A stretch of 64,000 nucleotides of DNA from Lucifuga dentata (taxonomy: Eukaryota > Chordata > Actinopteri > Ophidiiformes > Bythitidae): positions 1-64,000 of the forward strand of contig VXCM01005079.1 in NCBI GenBank assembly GCA_014773175.1, in the 5' to 3' direction. Position 1 is the first letter of the stretch, and the number at the start of each line of letters is the position of its first letter. Below the pieces are notes generated by a model, which was given only the letters and a program-made list of their open reading frames with translations, was not told the origin of the DNA and did no database searches. The position numbers and the translations under genes were made by a program. Shown here one piece after another: positions 24,493-37,734 of the stretch.

Positions 24493-24576
24493 ATTGTAAA
24501 GTCGTAATCTAGATTGTAACCTAGATTTTTGAATCTCTTACAGTTTTTGGATATCTCAGAAGTCCCATATCATAGG

Positions 24577-25300
24577 TATTGTATACACTCGAGTATAAGC
24601 TGAGTTTTTATTACCAAATTTCACAAAGCAAATCAGGGGGTCGGCTTGTACATGAGAAATTCAAATTTGATCCTGGAGAAGGAAATTTCCAGGGGTGGAA
24701 ATACTACCCATTACCACTACCCACGGAAAACAGTTCAAATCATATACATGAGATATTTCCTGACAAAACATCTTATCCAGCACATTTTGTGGTGGCTATT
24801 TATGCTGGCCAATAAATGCTGTTGTGATTGGTCAAAGACAAAAGAATGGGACAATCAGAGACGACCTTATATAAGTGCTGTTTCATATACCGGTATGATA
24901 CCGTTGTTTGGTTGTCTCGTTCAACATCATGTTTTGTGCTTTATTAGCAAGAAGCTTGAGATAAGATACAAGACACAATGGAAACTACATGGACTCGTCA
25001 ACGATGAGGACACACATTACACACAGAGCAGGACTGGAATGAACTGTTTGATGATTCAGACAAGGAAAAGGAGTCCGGAAAAGATGTCAGCTAATGTCAG
25101 TTATGGTAATCAGCTGTTTACCAGTACTGATACGTGGATTATTTTCAGAAAATCACAGGAATACTATGACAATACCCAGAAAAACAGATAATTTGCTAAA
25201 CAAATAAATTGATGGAACAACATCAGGGGGTTGGCTTATACACAGGTTTCTTTAAAAATCTAAATTTGCAAATCAAAATTATACTCGACTATATACGGTA
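24577..25300. mobile_element. TA-flanked mariner/pogo-like non-autonomous element
   Basis: Inverted termini TTGTATACACTCGAGTATAA (24579-24598) and CCGTATATAGTCGAGTATAA (reverse complement of 25279-25298) agree at 16 of 20 positions and are flanked by TA on both sides, the target site of Tc1/mariner/pogo elements. Near each end is a direct motif, CAGGGGGTCGGCTTGTACA on the left and CAGGGGGTTGGCTTATACA on the right. A 181-codon frame at 24646-25191 lies inside. It has no recognisable transposase motif (no DDE/DDD triad or helix-turn-helix that I can see), though one other frame shows a short acidic NELFDDSDKEKE stretch that might be a relic. It is treated as a deleted derivative of about 724 bp. 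Confidence 0.7.
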
Positions 25301-28300
25301 GATGCAAACTGATCAAAGACAGACTGAAAGACGCACTGATGCCCAAGAGAAATCTAGTTGGCTAAATGGTGTCTGGACCTGCCAGGAAGCCCAAATCCGG
25401 TTGTGTGAAATATGTTGTGACCGGCAATGACAGTAGCAGTGAGCTACAGAGAGAGCACAAGACATGAGGTGAGGGGAAACAACGGGGGGTGAGTTGTAAA
25501 CCTCAATAAAAACACCAGAAAACATAGCTATGAGAAAGACTATCATTTCCAGTGTTACTTCTTGTGTATCTTCATGACTAAAGAGAGTTTGAGACCAGAC
25601 AGACTCGGTGAGGATTCCTCCTGGTGAAAGATTGTATACTTTTTGACCCTCTGTCACCAATCAGTTGTGTATTTGCAACCCATGATGACTTCAAGATACC
25701 TGTTTTTTCTTGTTAAAGTACATCAATCTGCCGACTTTAAAAGGCATACAATGTGTACGCAACATAACTCAAACACAAACTCTACTAATTGATGCCCGTA
25801 ACCAAAAAGACAAAAGTGTTGCTATTCTGCCACCTCCGTGCGAACACTTTGTGGCACTCCCAGACAAGTGTACCTGAGGGAATTTTCACTTCTCTGTCAA
25901 ATGTTCTCTCCTCTACTTGACCAGATGCAGCCCATCCAGACACCTAGAGGAGGCTGACACCCTTACCCCCTCCCATGTCTAACTACATAGACATAAGTTT
26001 GGCAGCTGGAAAACTGTTCTGAAGCCAAATACTGCAGGAGAGGTGGTTTTGGGGTTTGATGCTGTGAAAGTCATTCCAACTGTTGCTGCTTGATTGACAG
26101 ATTGGTACAGGTAGACTGTGGCCTTTTTTCACCACAGGTAGTTGGGCTGTTTGCCCCACCTCCACAGGGCTCCAGGGAGGTTGGGGAGTTGAGAACAGCT
26201 CAGGAAACATTTCATCTTGGATTTGAATGTAACTATAACTGTTGGTGGTCAGGCAATTAGATAGACACAGTGCAAAACACAGCCTCACGCTGTTTTCAGC
26301 CCACTCTTGCCTGCCTGTCTCAGTACAATACATATTTATGAGAAAAAGAAAACTACCTAGCAAAACACCCAAACTATTTCCATATGGGTTTTGGGAATCC
26401 AAGTAATCTTAATGGGTTGGAAAATGTGCAGTTGGGGTTTGTCATGGTCAAAGTGCCTTGACTCATGCTTAACCAGTAATTTCAAAATTATCATCAAAGT
26501 TTAACTGGCCTAATTGGTTTCAATTTTTCCATACAAAGTCAATGACCTCTCTTATTGTGTGCCTTTGTGTGCTTTGTGTGGGCTGCAGTATGAGTGATGA
26601 ATTACTTACATGCACTTAAAAAAACAAAAAAGGTAACAAAGATCAATACATTCTTCTCAGTTCACAAATATGCTCTTTTTATCAGTTAGGCTAGTGGAGG
26701 CAGAAGATCCATTATTGATCTATGAATTTAGGACACATGAATGTCCTTCAGGAATAGCCAACATAGTTGTAGAGCCAGTAGCAGTTTCAGTGTAAAACAG
26801 TCTTTTTTTTCTTTACATTAGAGGTCATGATTGACACAAAAATTTAACTGTCACCAATTAATGAGGAGCTTTTCTTTCAAGATGATTCTCCCATCAGAAA
26901 AGAACACCTCCCTTTTGCCATGCACTCCAGTTCATCATCTCAGCCTCACCTCAAAAAGCAAATTTTCTCCTTCAGTGATGATGACTTACCACATGCTCAA
27001 AGCTGATGGGAAGTCTGCTCTGATCTACTTGATGGTAACACATAATGGCACACAGACCCAAGATTGTAGCAAGAGCACAGGGTCATACCTGACCCTATTA
27101 TACTCATTGTAATGAGGACATGGCCAAACTCAGTATAACTGATATTACTGAGTCAGTTCACTATATTTGAGTCTGCTGTACTTGTGTTACTGTCAGCCAT
27201 GCTTTAGATACACATTTTCAAGCTTTCATCACAGCAAAACAAGGACTAAATACACATTACCATGCTCACAGGCTAATGGTAACATAAACTGTATAACCGT
27301 ACTCTTCAGTTCTACACTAGTAGTTTAAAAACTCCACAGGGTAACATTAAACAAACAAATAAATCCTGGCATTGTAATGTGAACAGATTTACATTATAAT
27401 GTGGTGCATAGAAATAAATTACGTCCTTGTTTCAATTTGCTACAACCAGTGAGAGTGTTTACGTTTGTGGTAGCCATGAGTTACCTGTCAGAGTTCCAGT
27501 TCATCTCTCTTTGAGACTTTGATGTCTGCAGAGAAGGTTTGTGGTCATCACAAGTGTGCAAAAGTTTTGTTTTCTTCTGCAATGTAATTTTCTCCTGAAG
27601 TTAAAATCACAGTTTTTAAAGTTGCTATCTGTTATTTTAAAATTTGATTTTAACAAGCTGTGGGTCAAAAACTGTAAAAGATGAATTTATTTGTGGAGAA
27701 TTTATTTTAGGAAATACTGTATGAACTTCTTAATCCATAAAAAATAAAGCTGACAAACAATTCTCTCGACACTGACACTTCTGATCCATGAACATGAATA
27801 ACTTGGAATGTATTTTCTACTCTTGCACATCTCTTAATGTGGATCCTTCTCCCAGATAGGCAAGTAAAAAGGGGCATATAATGCCAGCATTATCATCTGT
27901 TTAAAAAAAGGGAAAAAGCAACAGAAGGTTGCCTCGGGTGTGATCTCTTTGAGAAGCATTGAGCCATTAAAGGAGAAAACAAGCTTTAAGAAAGAAAGGA
28001 AAACAGTGCTGGCACTCATAATCACATCATCACTCAAACCTCCCACCTACTTCTTAACCTTCTTATCCACAATACATTGTCAAAATAAATGTCACAAATG
28101 TTTAATGCCTCCAAACTGCTGGAGACAAAGTTGGAGTTTGTGGGAGGTGGTGCCCGCACACAATATTAAGAACAATAATAGATGAAACAATCTGGCACTG
28201 CGATTCAATTTAGAAATAACATTCATCTGATGAAAAGTGTTCCAATAAGCTGCCATGGCTCACGCCAACTCAAGTCTAAACTTTAAAGGGAGACTCCTTT

Positions 28301-29149
28301 GGAGTAGAAGAGAATCATTCTGATGACAAACACACTGTAAACTTTTCTGACAGCCACTGGCTGTATTTTCAAACCATTTTACAGTTTATTGGATTTCCTT
28401 CTTCTACTATTTCTGTATTTAGTGATAATTTCCAATAAGAGAAGAAAAACAGGCCATTGGATTCTCTTAAATTGACCACACACACTCTCTGCTACGTCAT
28501 TGAATTGATAGACTTGTGCTTTTTCTCCATTTTTTTTCTTTTAACTTGCTCTCTCCACAAAGCTATCCATTCTTGCTTCTTTCATTACATGGAGCAGAGG
28601 TTCGTGGTGACTTTTTGAGATTGGTGCTGGGTATCCTGAGGCTAATAAATTGATTGTACTGCAACAACTGAAGGAGCATCTGCTTTCACTATCTTTGTGC
28701 ACTCAGTGACATGTTAGCAGTGATAATAGAGAAATGATAAAATATCAAGAAAGCAGCTTTGATGGCTTTTTACACATCAGACACACAAGGCATAAAATAA
28801 CAACTGAGATTACAGAAAGCACTTTTTGCAGTTGGTAACTTGATACCAGTTACTAACATGCTAACATTGCTAAGTGGAAATAAATGCTAATGTGAACTAA
28901 CTGAAATTATCAGTACATTACATTCAGAAGATGACTCGTTTTTATTTGAAGTTAAGAGGAAAGAATCGCTTGCTGGGAAAATGACTAGCACTCAAAATGG
29001 GCTACCAATGTGACACACAACATATATCATAAGCACCCGAGCATCATCACGTGTCCAGGTAACCAATCAGCATCTATTACCTGGTATGCTGAGCAACATG
29101 TAAAAGAATCAGCTGATAATGTTCTGCATGCTGTCAGTTCAGGCACTGT
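25301..29149. other. Intron, no gene seen
   Basis: Mostly unique-looking AT-rich DNA. Frames of 115 codons (25313-25660, minus) and 139 codons (25983-26402, minus) occur, without recognisable domains, splice-linked partners or codon bias. No RNA gene or bounded transposon was recognised. Confidence 0.5.
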
Positions 29150-29240
29150 TTAGGCATCAGTACCATTTTTAAAGGTACCATTTTAGCACTGGTATGGAAA
29201 AAATCGAAATGATACCCAACCCTAACACTAACCCTAACCC
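29150..29240. repeat. Fragment of a hAT-like repeat end and short TTAGGG-like array
   Basis: TTAAAGGTACCATTTTAGCA, then AAATGATACCCAACCCTAA resembles the 3' ends of hAT-type MITEs seen in fish (recollection). It runs into ACTAACCCTAACCCTG, two to three imperfect units of the complement of TTAGGG. A possible partner end, GGTGCTGGGTATC, lies at 28623-28635, but the match is short, so the full element is not claimed. Confidence 0.35.
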
Positions 29241-30445
29241 TGTGCAACAATCTCTGACTGGGATCCCTGCAGTATAGCAGTGGGCAATGTTGGAGTAAAT
29301 GTGGGCCTAAAGCATCCTGCCAGCAACACTGAGACGTATTGTTAACTGATGTTCAAGTGTCAGAATTATGACCAGAGGTAAAACACAAACATTAGCCCGC
29401 AGGCAGGGGTACTTCAGGTCTCATCAGCCCTTTTCTGTCAAAGTTTTAAAGGTGAGTGCAGTTCCTTATTTTTTATTGGTTAAATTTAGACCTGTGTCCT
29501 ATGCTGCTGACAGAATACTAATCAGGCCAGTGCACAGCCAGAGAGTGCTGGATGATAATGGATGAAGAGACTCAGTGTATAAAACATTCTTCTCTTGTAT
29601 TTCTCCACCATTTGTACTGCATTAAAGCTTTGAGGCTTTCAGGATATCACCAAACTAAACCTAGCATACGCTTAATTGTAGCCCAGAGAACTATTGACTA
29701 TTTTTCATACAATTATGAGTGACACTTAAAACCCCCAAGTCATTTCAGTAACACATTAGAGTCACTTGGTGCAGAGCTGATTTTCACCATTGGACAACCC
29801 AAATGAAATGTGACCCATTAAATTAATATTTCATATGCATTTTGATGTGTTATGCTGAGGAGTGCAACTGAACAGATTGGATCTATATTGTCTATGATGA
29901 ACTACCAGACCTTGCTCTGCAAATACTATAATTTCTTTCCATTACGCATTAGATTGAATACCTTCAAGGCCCAATCAGTCATTTTATTGAACTTCTAAAT
30001 CTGAGCTATATTCGCATACATAATTGAAGAGTTTGAGCTGTACGTAGAAAATAAGCATTGTGGGTTTCTCCATCAATCATATTTCAGAAAAAAGGCAAAA
30101 TTTACTCCAATGGTTACAAACTTTTTAACAGTTTTTCTAAAACATTCTAAATATAAAGTTTATTGTATTTAATTGCCGTTAGTTGTGCAGTTTTAGCTCC
30201 TGTACTGAATGAATTAAGAGTCAAAGTCAGATTTTTTAAATTTTCATTTGGATCACAGATTGTGCCTTTAATAACATGCACATGGATAATTCATGAACAG
30301 TTCCATTAAGTGCTCGCAATGAATCTTTAATAGCTACCTGCAATGGATTACTGTACATCCATTTGCTACTGGTTTCTGACCAACATTTAGGTTCAGCACC
30401 AGTAACACAGCTCCATGCTAAAGAGAAAAGAAAAAGCTTGAGTAA

Positions 30446-30460
30446 CCCCCCNCCCCCCCC
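30446..30460. repeat. Poly-C run with one N (30452)
   Basis: A C homopolymer of about 15 with one unresolved base; its length is uncertain. Confidence 0.85.
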
Positions 30461-31527
30461 CAATCCTGTTCTAACTTCATTTTTTTGAGCTGGAAATGAG
30501 AACAGGTGCCAAATTTGTCTGTTTGTTTAGACTATTTGTTTGATTTAATTTATTTTATTGCAAAGCACTTTTAATAGGTGTATAAATAAACTTTACCTTA
30601 CCAAATAAAACCACTAAGCTGAGCAATACAGAAATAAGAAATGGCTGCAACCAGGACAAGCAGTGTGAATATTTAGAGCAATGCACATATTTCTGCATGC
30701 CATTTCAGGTCAAAGTAGAACATGCAGCTTGTGCATGAATTGGTTTATCTCTGTATTTGAGAGAACATGAACACAAAAGACAAATACAGCAGTTCACTGA
30801 GTAAGCACTGTTGGAGCGCAATTGGACCTTCTGTTTCTTAAGGTTGGTCCTCAGGATATCAGAGGGTATGGTCTCTGGCTCCTGCTGTCTGTTTGTCTTG
30901 TTCTCGCTCTCTATTTGTACCATGCTTTCTTAGTCCTTGAACTCTCCTGAGTCAACAGAGACACGCAACTCTGGAATCTAAAGTCAGAGCCAGAGAAGAT
31001 GGCACGCACGTGTCAGCACTACACATGGTTCAGCCATAGGGAGAGGATGCTTACACAGAGGGATGGAATAAGGGAAAATAAGGGCGATAAGACAAAGGGG
31101 GAGTTTTGGGGTGCTTCATCATGCCAAGTGACAGCTGCACAGAGAGAGAGGCAAAGTTACAATCTGCAACCTTATCCCAGCAGACTACCGGCTAGCGGTC
31201 ACCTCACAGACGTCTGGCCAAAGCCATCTATTAACCCAAAGAGCTGGCCCTTTTCCAGCTAGAACAACTGTGCGTGTAATTGTGCTTGTGTTCTGTGGGA
31301 GGAAAAGGAAATGGAGTTTGCTTCAATTATATTTACATTTTGACCATTACCAAAGTGTCTTGCTTCATAGGATCACTGCTCAAGAGACAACAGCAGAACA
31401 TCTGCAGTGATTAAAATCTATTAATTTTACATGCAGAAAACGTGGGCTGGTTTTGGAAAGCATGATCAAAGAATGTATCCATAAATATAAATGATGTTTA
31501 GTTGTTTCTTTGTTAATAACTCTGACC

Positions 31528-31554
31528 CACACACATACACACACACACACACAC
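31528..31554. repeat. (CA)n microsatellite
   Basis: About 13 CA units with one AT interruption. Confidence 0.9.
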
Positions 31555-34500
31555 CTCAACTCCTGAATTTTGTCGATGCTGCAGAATGCACCAGCATCTA
31601 CATAATACAACAAAACTAATTTCCCCATCTCCTGCTGTTCTTGAGTCGTGAGATGATGAAAATATTCATTGCTGTTGTCCTGAACACAGAATAATCATCT
31701 AGGATTTATGCTTCTAGCTTGTATCAAATTAATTGTGCACGGAGTGAGGAGGGTCGAGAGAATATCTCACAGAAATGGATTTCACTATGTCGCCACACAA
31801 TTGCATAAACTAAAAAAACTATACTCTGTCTTCTTCTCTTTAATCCCAGCAAAGTCCATGGTACTGCTGAGACTATTACAAGGAATGCAGGTGTGGAGAG
31901 AGGTGGTATGCATGACATTTACACTGAAATGGCTTTTCAAGCCAACACAACAAAAATATTGTCACTGCTACATTGAACTGCTTTGAAGGTTTCTGTTGAT
32001 GCTGTAGTTATATGTGGTTTGTATGATAAACATATCTATATACATTCGTATACCATGATGTGAAACAAGAAATATGGTAAGACATTAATGTTAGAGGGCT
32101 AGTATGATCAACAGTGTGCAATCTTTTCCTGCCCAGTTTTTAGGTTTCAAGTGAAATACTATATTTTGGCAAATATCCTTAATAGAATCTGTGTCACAAA
32201 AATGGGCATGGCTTCTGTGAAGTTTCACATGAGATGTTACGAATCCTAAAGTAGTTTCCTCCTCACCACATCATTGTCTGTTAGTAGAAAATGAAAATTC
32301 AATGTTGCTACAGTAAAAGGAATGAAGATTGAGTACTTCTAGAGTAGGTTGAGCAAAATATCAAGTACATGATTGATGATGAAATACATCTTTACACAAA
32401 TTATGTGTTTGATTATCATAAAATAAAAACAAATATTTGGTTTACATTACAACAGTTATCTAACACTTTATTTATCTAAGAAAACTTTGCTAAAGGTTCA
32501 ATTTTTTTTCAATTTTGCCTACCATTTGTGTCTTTGGATCTTAGTGTGTAACAATGATTTTCCATTGTTGGCCCCTTCTGAGCTCCAATAAGGTGCCTAG
32601 AATTCAGTTTCACAATAGATATATGATGATACATTATATTATATATTTTTTCATGCAGAATTTTGTGTTAAAACTTTAATTGAAAAGCATCTTAATTGTG
32701 ATATCCACTATGGTATTCCTACTTAGAAATGTTTAAACTGTTAATTAGTCCAGTCACAGTCCGTATCAGGCACGGTGTGTGTAGGAACAACCTTTTACAC
32801 TGCAGCTGCTGGAAATTGGAGGTTGAGGGGAGCAGGATCAATTGGAAGTGTCCATCATGAGGGTGAATCCATACTAGGTTTTCCACCTTTCTATCAAGCA
32901 TACTGGAAAACACTCCTGGCTACTTAGATTCACTGCATCTCTTCAAAACTGTCTTTCCGTCTCACACACTTACACTGAGACTGTATTATACAGTACACAG
33001 AGTGAGACACACAATATGAATGTTACATGTGAAAGACACGTTTAGCCAAAAACAGAGCAGAGAGCCTTAACAAGAATAATGACCAAGTCATCATACAGGA
33101 AATAAAAGAAGCCTGTGCCACATACATAAAACCAGAAAAAGGAGGGGTTGACAGTAAACCCTATAAATCCATTTGGTTTTTCAGACATAGAAGGAGAACA
33201 GAACTGACAATAGCTTGAGGGGCCAGTGCTCCATGAAGTGAATACCAGAGTGGAGGAGAGGAAAAATAAATAAAGAATGTGTCACCTAGTGGGAGGAGGC
33301 ACCGAGGCAGGATCTGTCAGAACTCTGCTGCTGTCTGCAGATTAGATCTCAGGCTATTTAAAGAGGGAAAAGAACACCACAGCCCTCGACGCCAGTGTCC
33401 ACTCTGCACCCATTGCTGCTCAGACACAGACATCATTGGCGGCCATCACCTTGACACAAACATGAGGCATAAATGATGTCTTTGGGGGGTGGGGTGTCTG
33501 CATGCATTCTTCTCTGGCGTGACTTGATTACGTCGCACGTTCGCTGCATCTGTTTTTATTGTGCAAATTCACTACATGAAAGCCAAGGTGACACAAAAGG
33601 GGGATTGAACTGGTGATGTCACAGCGAGGGGCAGTCAGAGCTGCGCAGTACAGTGGAGTCCAATCATATTTTTAAGAGTTTTCTTGGTCTATAAATGAAA
33701 GTCTATACCCCTTAGATAAAAAGGGTGTGTCACAAAGGGTGTGCCATCAAAATAATCATAGTTTCCTATCATAGTGTGAGGCAGCCTGCCAGTCAGACTG
33801 GTTTGGTCCATGCTGAGTGTGAATCTTTCATACGAGCATGACTGTTTTGGGGAGAAAAAAAGAGTCAGTGATTGATGCATGTGTTTGCGTAGGCATATAA
33901 GTATCTGCCCAAAGATATGAAATTGGCTGTGTATGTAAGCGTGTGTTGTGCGTATTTGTTTATGTGGGTGCATACCGTGTACATGCTTGAGTGTGTGATT
34001 TCTGTCCTCCCACAGTAGATTGATTAAGACAGAAAACTGGTGGCGAGGCTGTGCTGTGTGTGTTTGGTCATGTCACTCTGACTGCTGGCCATTTTTTATT
34101 TTTATTTTTATTTTTCCCCAAATAAAGCAACATTACTCAGGTGAAGGTTGCCTCCCAAGCATGAAGAAAGGATGATGAAGCTATGTGCACTGTATGGCAC
34201 ACTTCCAAACTGTTAGACCTCATTTACCCTGAGATACCTTTCCCTTTCTCATTCCTGTTGTTCTTACACTCAGTTTCTCTCTCTCTCTTCCTCCAGGCTG
34301 CAGCAGACCTACTCTCTGCTGCTGACTGACTCATTCTCAGCCAGTCAGTTATCTCTCCATCCAGCCCTCAGATTTCACCACTTCTTTTGTTGTCATCAAT
34401 CAAAGCTGGGCTTCTAGAAAGGGAGAGAGAAACCCTGAAAGGTGTCAAAACAGTGGCCAACTGAGAACTTACACTTGTAGCTTGGCTCCACATTTACGCC

Positions 34501-36945
34501 ATGGACACAGATTCCATAGATTATTAATGCAGTTCCTTTTCAAATATTTCCATAACCTTGTAGAATGGTATGTGAAAAGTGGGAAGTTTGCATCAGTAGG
34601 TGTCTAGAGAAGGCCAGTTTTTGCATCATCTAGATTTAAAAAAAAAAAAAAAACTGCAAACAGGCATGACTGGCAGTTTGAAGGAGGCATTTTGCTGGCA
34701 GGCTGAGCGGAGGGGAGAGGGTCACAGAGAAAGCAGGTGGAGACAAAGAAGCGAGGGAGGCTCAGCCGAAGAGACCCTCACTAATGTTATCTACAGATAG
34801 CTCCATGAAGCGCATGTACCATACCTCCGCCTCCTAATTACATACCATGCCTGACTTCACAGTTTTTCTTCCCTGCCCATGCCAGCTTTATTGAAAAGAT
34901 GAATATGCATTACATGGAACAATACATCTCCATTCTTCACTCCATCCAATTTGTGTCAACAGCTGAGTACAATAGGCCCAATGTTTATGTACTGGCAATT
35001 TAATGCGTGAAAGCCAAAGATGAAGTGACAGAAGAAAAGGAGGGAAAATTGCCTCTCCTGTCCTTCACTCCACTGTACATTGCTTATTTGTCTGAGATAA
35101 TTGGCCTCTTTAATGTTCTTGGAGAATGCAGGTAAAGAAACCCCACTGTGTTGTGTCTTTTTTTTTGAAAAAGAAAGCAGAACAGGATGTGGCAGACTGT
35201 AGAAAACATGATGGATGGATAATATGTGTTGGAATGCTGCGTCCCTGGTTAACCACTACGCTAACCGTTGACATGTATAGGAGGCTGACCATCCAGCTAC
35301 AGCTACACAACTTATCTACACATTAGTGGACAGATGTGACAACTGCCCTGAGTTCTGATTTTTTTTTTTTTTTTCATATGAATGGACATTTCAGTCATCC
35401 ATGGTCACTGAAAAAAGTCAGTCATCTGGTGTTACATCTTCACCAGCACAACCACACCTCCTCCCCCACAGCAAGGATAAAATCTGTGAAAAGTGAGTCA
35501 CGGAAGTAGTAAAAGATATTAATAGTGTGCTAAAATACTGTCCTAGAAAAACAGTCTTCACTTGGTAAGATCTGTTTACCAGATTCATCTTGCCGCAAGG
35601 GTTTGTGTTCGTGAGGTAGCTCTTATCCACACACCACATTTCCCTGCCAACTCTGCAACCTACAATTATCAAGAGACATACACACACATTAAAAAGCAAA
35701 TCAAGAAATTGTGGGGAGGAAAATATGCTGCGGTCGTGCTCTGAGTGAACATGTATGTATTCTCTAGGCAACCTGCAAGTAATCAATTGTTTTACAGCTT
35801 ATGCATACTATTTCAATATGTAATTAAAGGAGTTGATCCATGCAGACTGATGCACACTAATTCCCACAATATGATGGCTGATGAAATCCATCCAGAAAGG
35901 AGTAAAGGGGTAGCTGAAGCTTTTTGAATAGAGAGTTGTGTCAACATATCTGATTTTGATGGCTAATTTCACATTCAAGGGCAGTATTTTACTTTGGAAT
36001 TTTGTAAAAAGCATTCTTACTCTGGGTAAAACCTTGACTAGAGCATAAATCAAAAAGAAAAAAAAAATGGATATCTTAATGCACATACTGTATGAATAAG
36101 GGAAAATTCCTGTTTGGATCTAGTGACGATATCTCAGCAGTGAGACAACTATTTTGCTCTCCTTGCCAACCTAAGCGTAAATTAGATGTGACATTTTAGC
36201 AGCAGTAAGGCTGCTGTGAAGGCTCTTATAGCATTTAAAGTGAAGTCGCTGTGGACCTTATCAAAACGCGGCAAATTCCTGACTAGCTTGCAAGAGCACA
36301 TCTGTGTTCTGTGCTCAGCGTCATCATGTAGGGCTCTCAATACCATTCCCTCCCTGATGAACGCTTGTTCAATAACATAATAACCATCAGAATTCTGTCT
36401 ACTCCCTTCACTGAGATGAGACACTAATTGCTTTATTGATAAATCTTATTCCACACTGCGGTTTGATCGTCATCTCACATGATGGCCAACTATGTCAGCA
36501 TGCACCTGGAATCAGATTTGATCATTTACAGTATCCTCACCATACAAAACCACTATCCTCCCTGCTAAGTTTTTTTTTTTTTACCCATACTCAAGTGCTT
36601 CATTCTAGCTCATCTTGCTCCTTATTCTAACACGGCCAAGCTAAAAATAGGAGAAGAATTCAGATAATGACAAAGAAGGTCATTGCAGGCTTTGCTATCT
36701 CTGTGAGGTCTGGCAAGAAGCCGAATGATTGTTCATTTCTATTGTTAGTGATGACAGACTGTTACGGAGACGTTATTCACACATTATGAGGAGACACGAT
36801 GACATCTGTCACCCTGATGATTGACTGCCTGAAGGAGATTCTTCAGTATGCAAGATTTAGTTCTGTTTTACAAGATACAGCGTGTGTGTGGTGGGTGGGT
36901 GGACAGCAGAGCATCTATAAATAGGAAAGCCGGTGATTGTGAGGG

Positions 36946-36948
36946 NNN
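36946..36948. other. Assembly gap (NNN)
   Basis: Three unresolved bases lie in a G-rich context (GAGGG-NNN-GGGG). This is the only N-run longer than one base in the window. Confidence 0.95.
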
Positions 36949-37704
36949 GGGGTGATGGAAGCAGGTATGTGTGGCAGCCAGATGGTGCCTTGTGGGGAAT
37001 GTCTCCCAGTGATTTTGTTTGCAAATAGGTCTCTGTAAAGTCACCGGCTTCCTTGCCTCCAACTTTCCTGCTGTTATAGCCAGAGCTTTAGGAACTTCCA
37101 TATCTGATAAAGGTGCTGCAGTCTCAAAGATGCCCTGTCGCTTGCCAGAGAGAGAGAGTGAAAGTGACACACTGTGACAGGTTTTGTCACTCTCTGAGGT
37201 GGCCACCCTACAGATTGTCACCGATAGAAATGGCAGAAGCCTGGAAGCAATGACAAATTGTTTAGAGAAAAGGAAATAGAAGACTGAGTCATGCCAATAT
37301 CTGTGGCCTACTTCTGCACAGTGGTGGAGCAGGAGGGGTGTGTGTCATCACTCAAGATCGTTTCAGTGCATGTGTCATGACCCCACCAGAACAAGACTCT
37401 ACGGGCATATAGAAAAACATGAAGCTCTGGACAAAAACAATGTTCTGCTCTTCAGCTTCTCTGTAAGAATCCTGCAAAAAAAAAAAAAATCAGTTCTGAT
37501 ACACCAATAGAAAACACACTCAGACGTTTTCAATGAACCTCTTCTCAGGACTGTGTGGGCAAGTACAAACTGTGCTTGATTGTTGTTGTTGTTGTACCTG
37601 TTAAGGTGAAACAAACTGAAATTATGATTTGACTCTATAATTCTAGTATGCAAAGTCTGGTGACCACACAGGACTCCCAGCATATCGCTCCATCCACTTT
37701 CAAC

Positions 37705-37734
37705 CTTTTTTTTTTTTTTANTTTTTTTTTTTTT
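37705..37734. repeat. Poly-T run with one N (37721)
   Basis: Two T-runs are separated by A and a single N, probably a homopolymer of uncertain length. A short poly-A (37473-37488) and a (GT)n tract (37756-37778) lie nearby. Confidence 0.85.

Larger units (their letters stand above)
20321..24576. other. Intron with small repeats, no gene seen
   Basis: Besides the separately listed stem-loops and MITE copy 3, this part contains (GA)n at 21429-21446 and 21816-21866, poly-T at 22557-22571 and poly-A at 23660-23674. A 106-codon minus-strand frame at 20790-21110 and a 103-codon plus-strand frame at 21762-22073 show no recognisable similarity; the latter is built on the (GA)n tract. Confidence 0.55.
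29241..36945. other. Intron, no gene seen
   Basis: AT-rich sequence with a (CA)n tract at 31528-31554, poly-A at 34638-34652, poly-T at about 35361-35374, and a purine-rich patch near 34690-34770. No exon with conserved coding features was identified on either strand. Confidence 0.5.

Noticed and set aside
24646..25191. 181-codon plus-strand frame
   Set aside because: It lies wholly inside the TA-flanked transposon and shows no recognisable domain; kept only as part of that element.
25983..26402. 139-codon minus-strand frame
   Set aside because: No known domain, no clear splice partners and no coding-like composition that I can see; a chance frame or transposon relic is more likely.
29218..29240. 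Telomere-like CCCTAA units
   Set aside because: Only two to three imperfect units following a transposon-like end; not evidence of an interstitial telomere or chromosome fusion.
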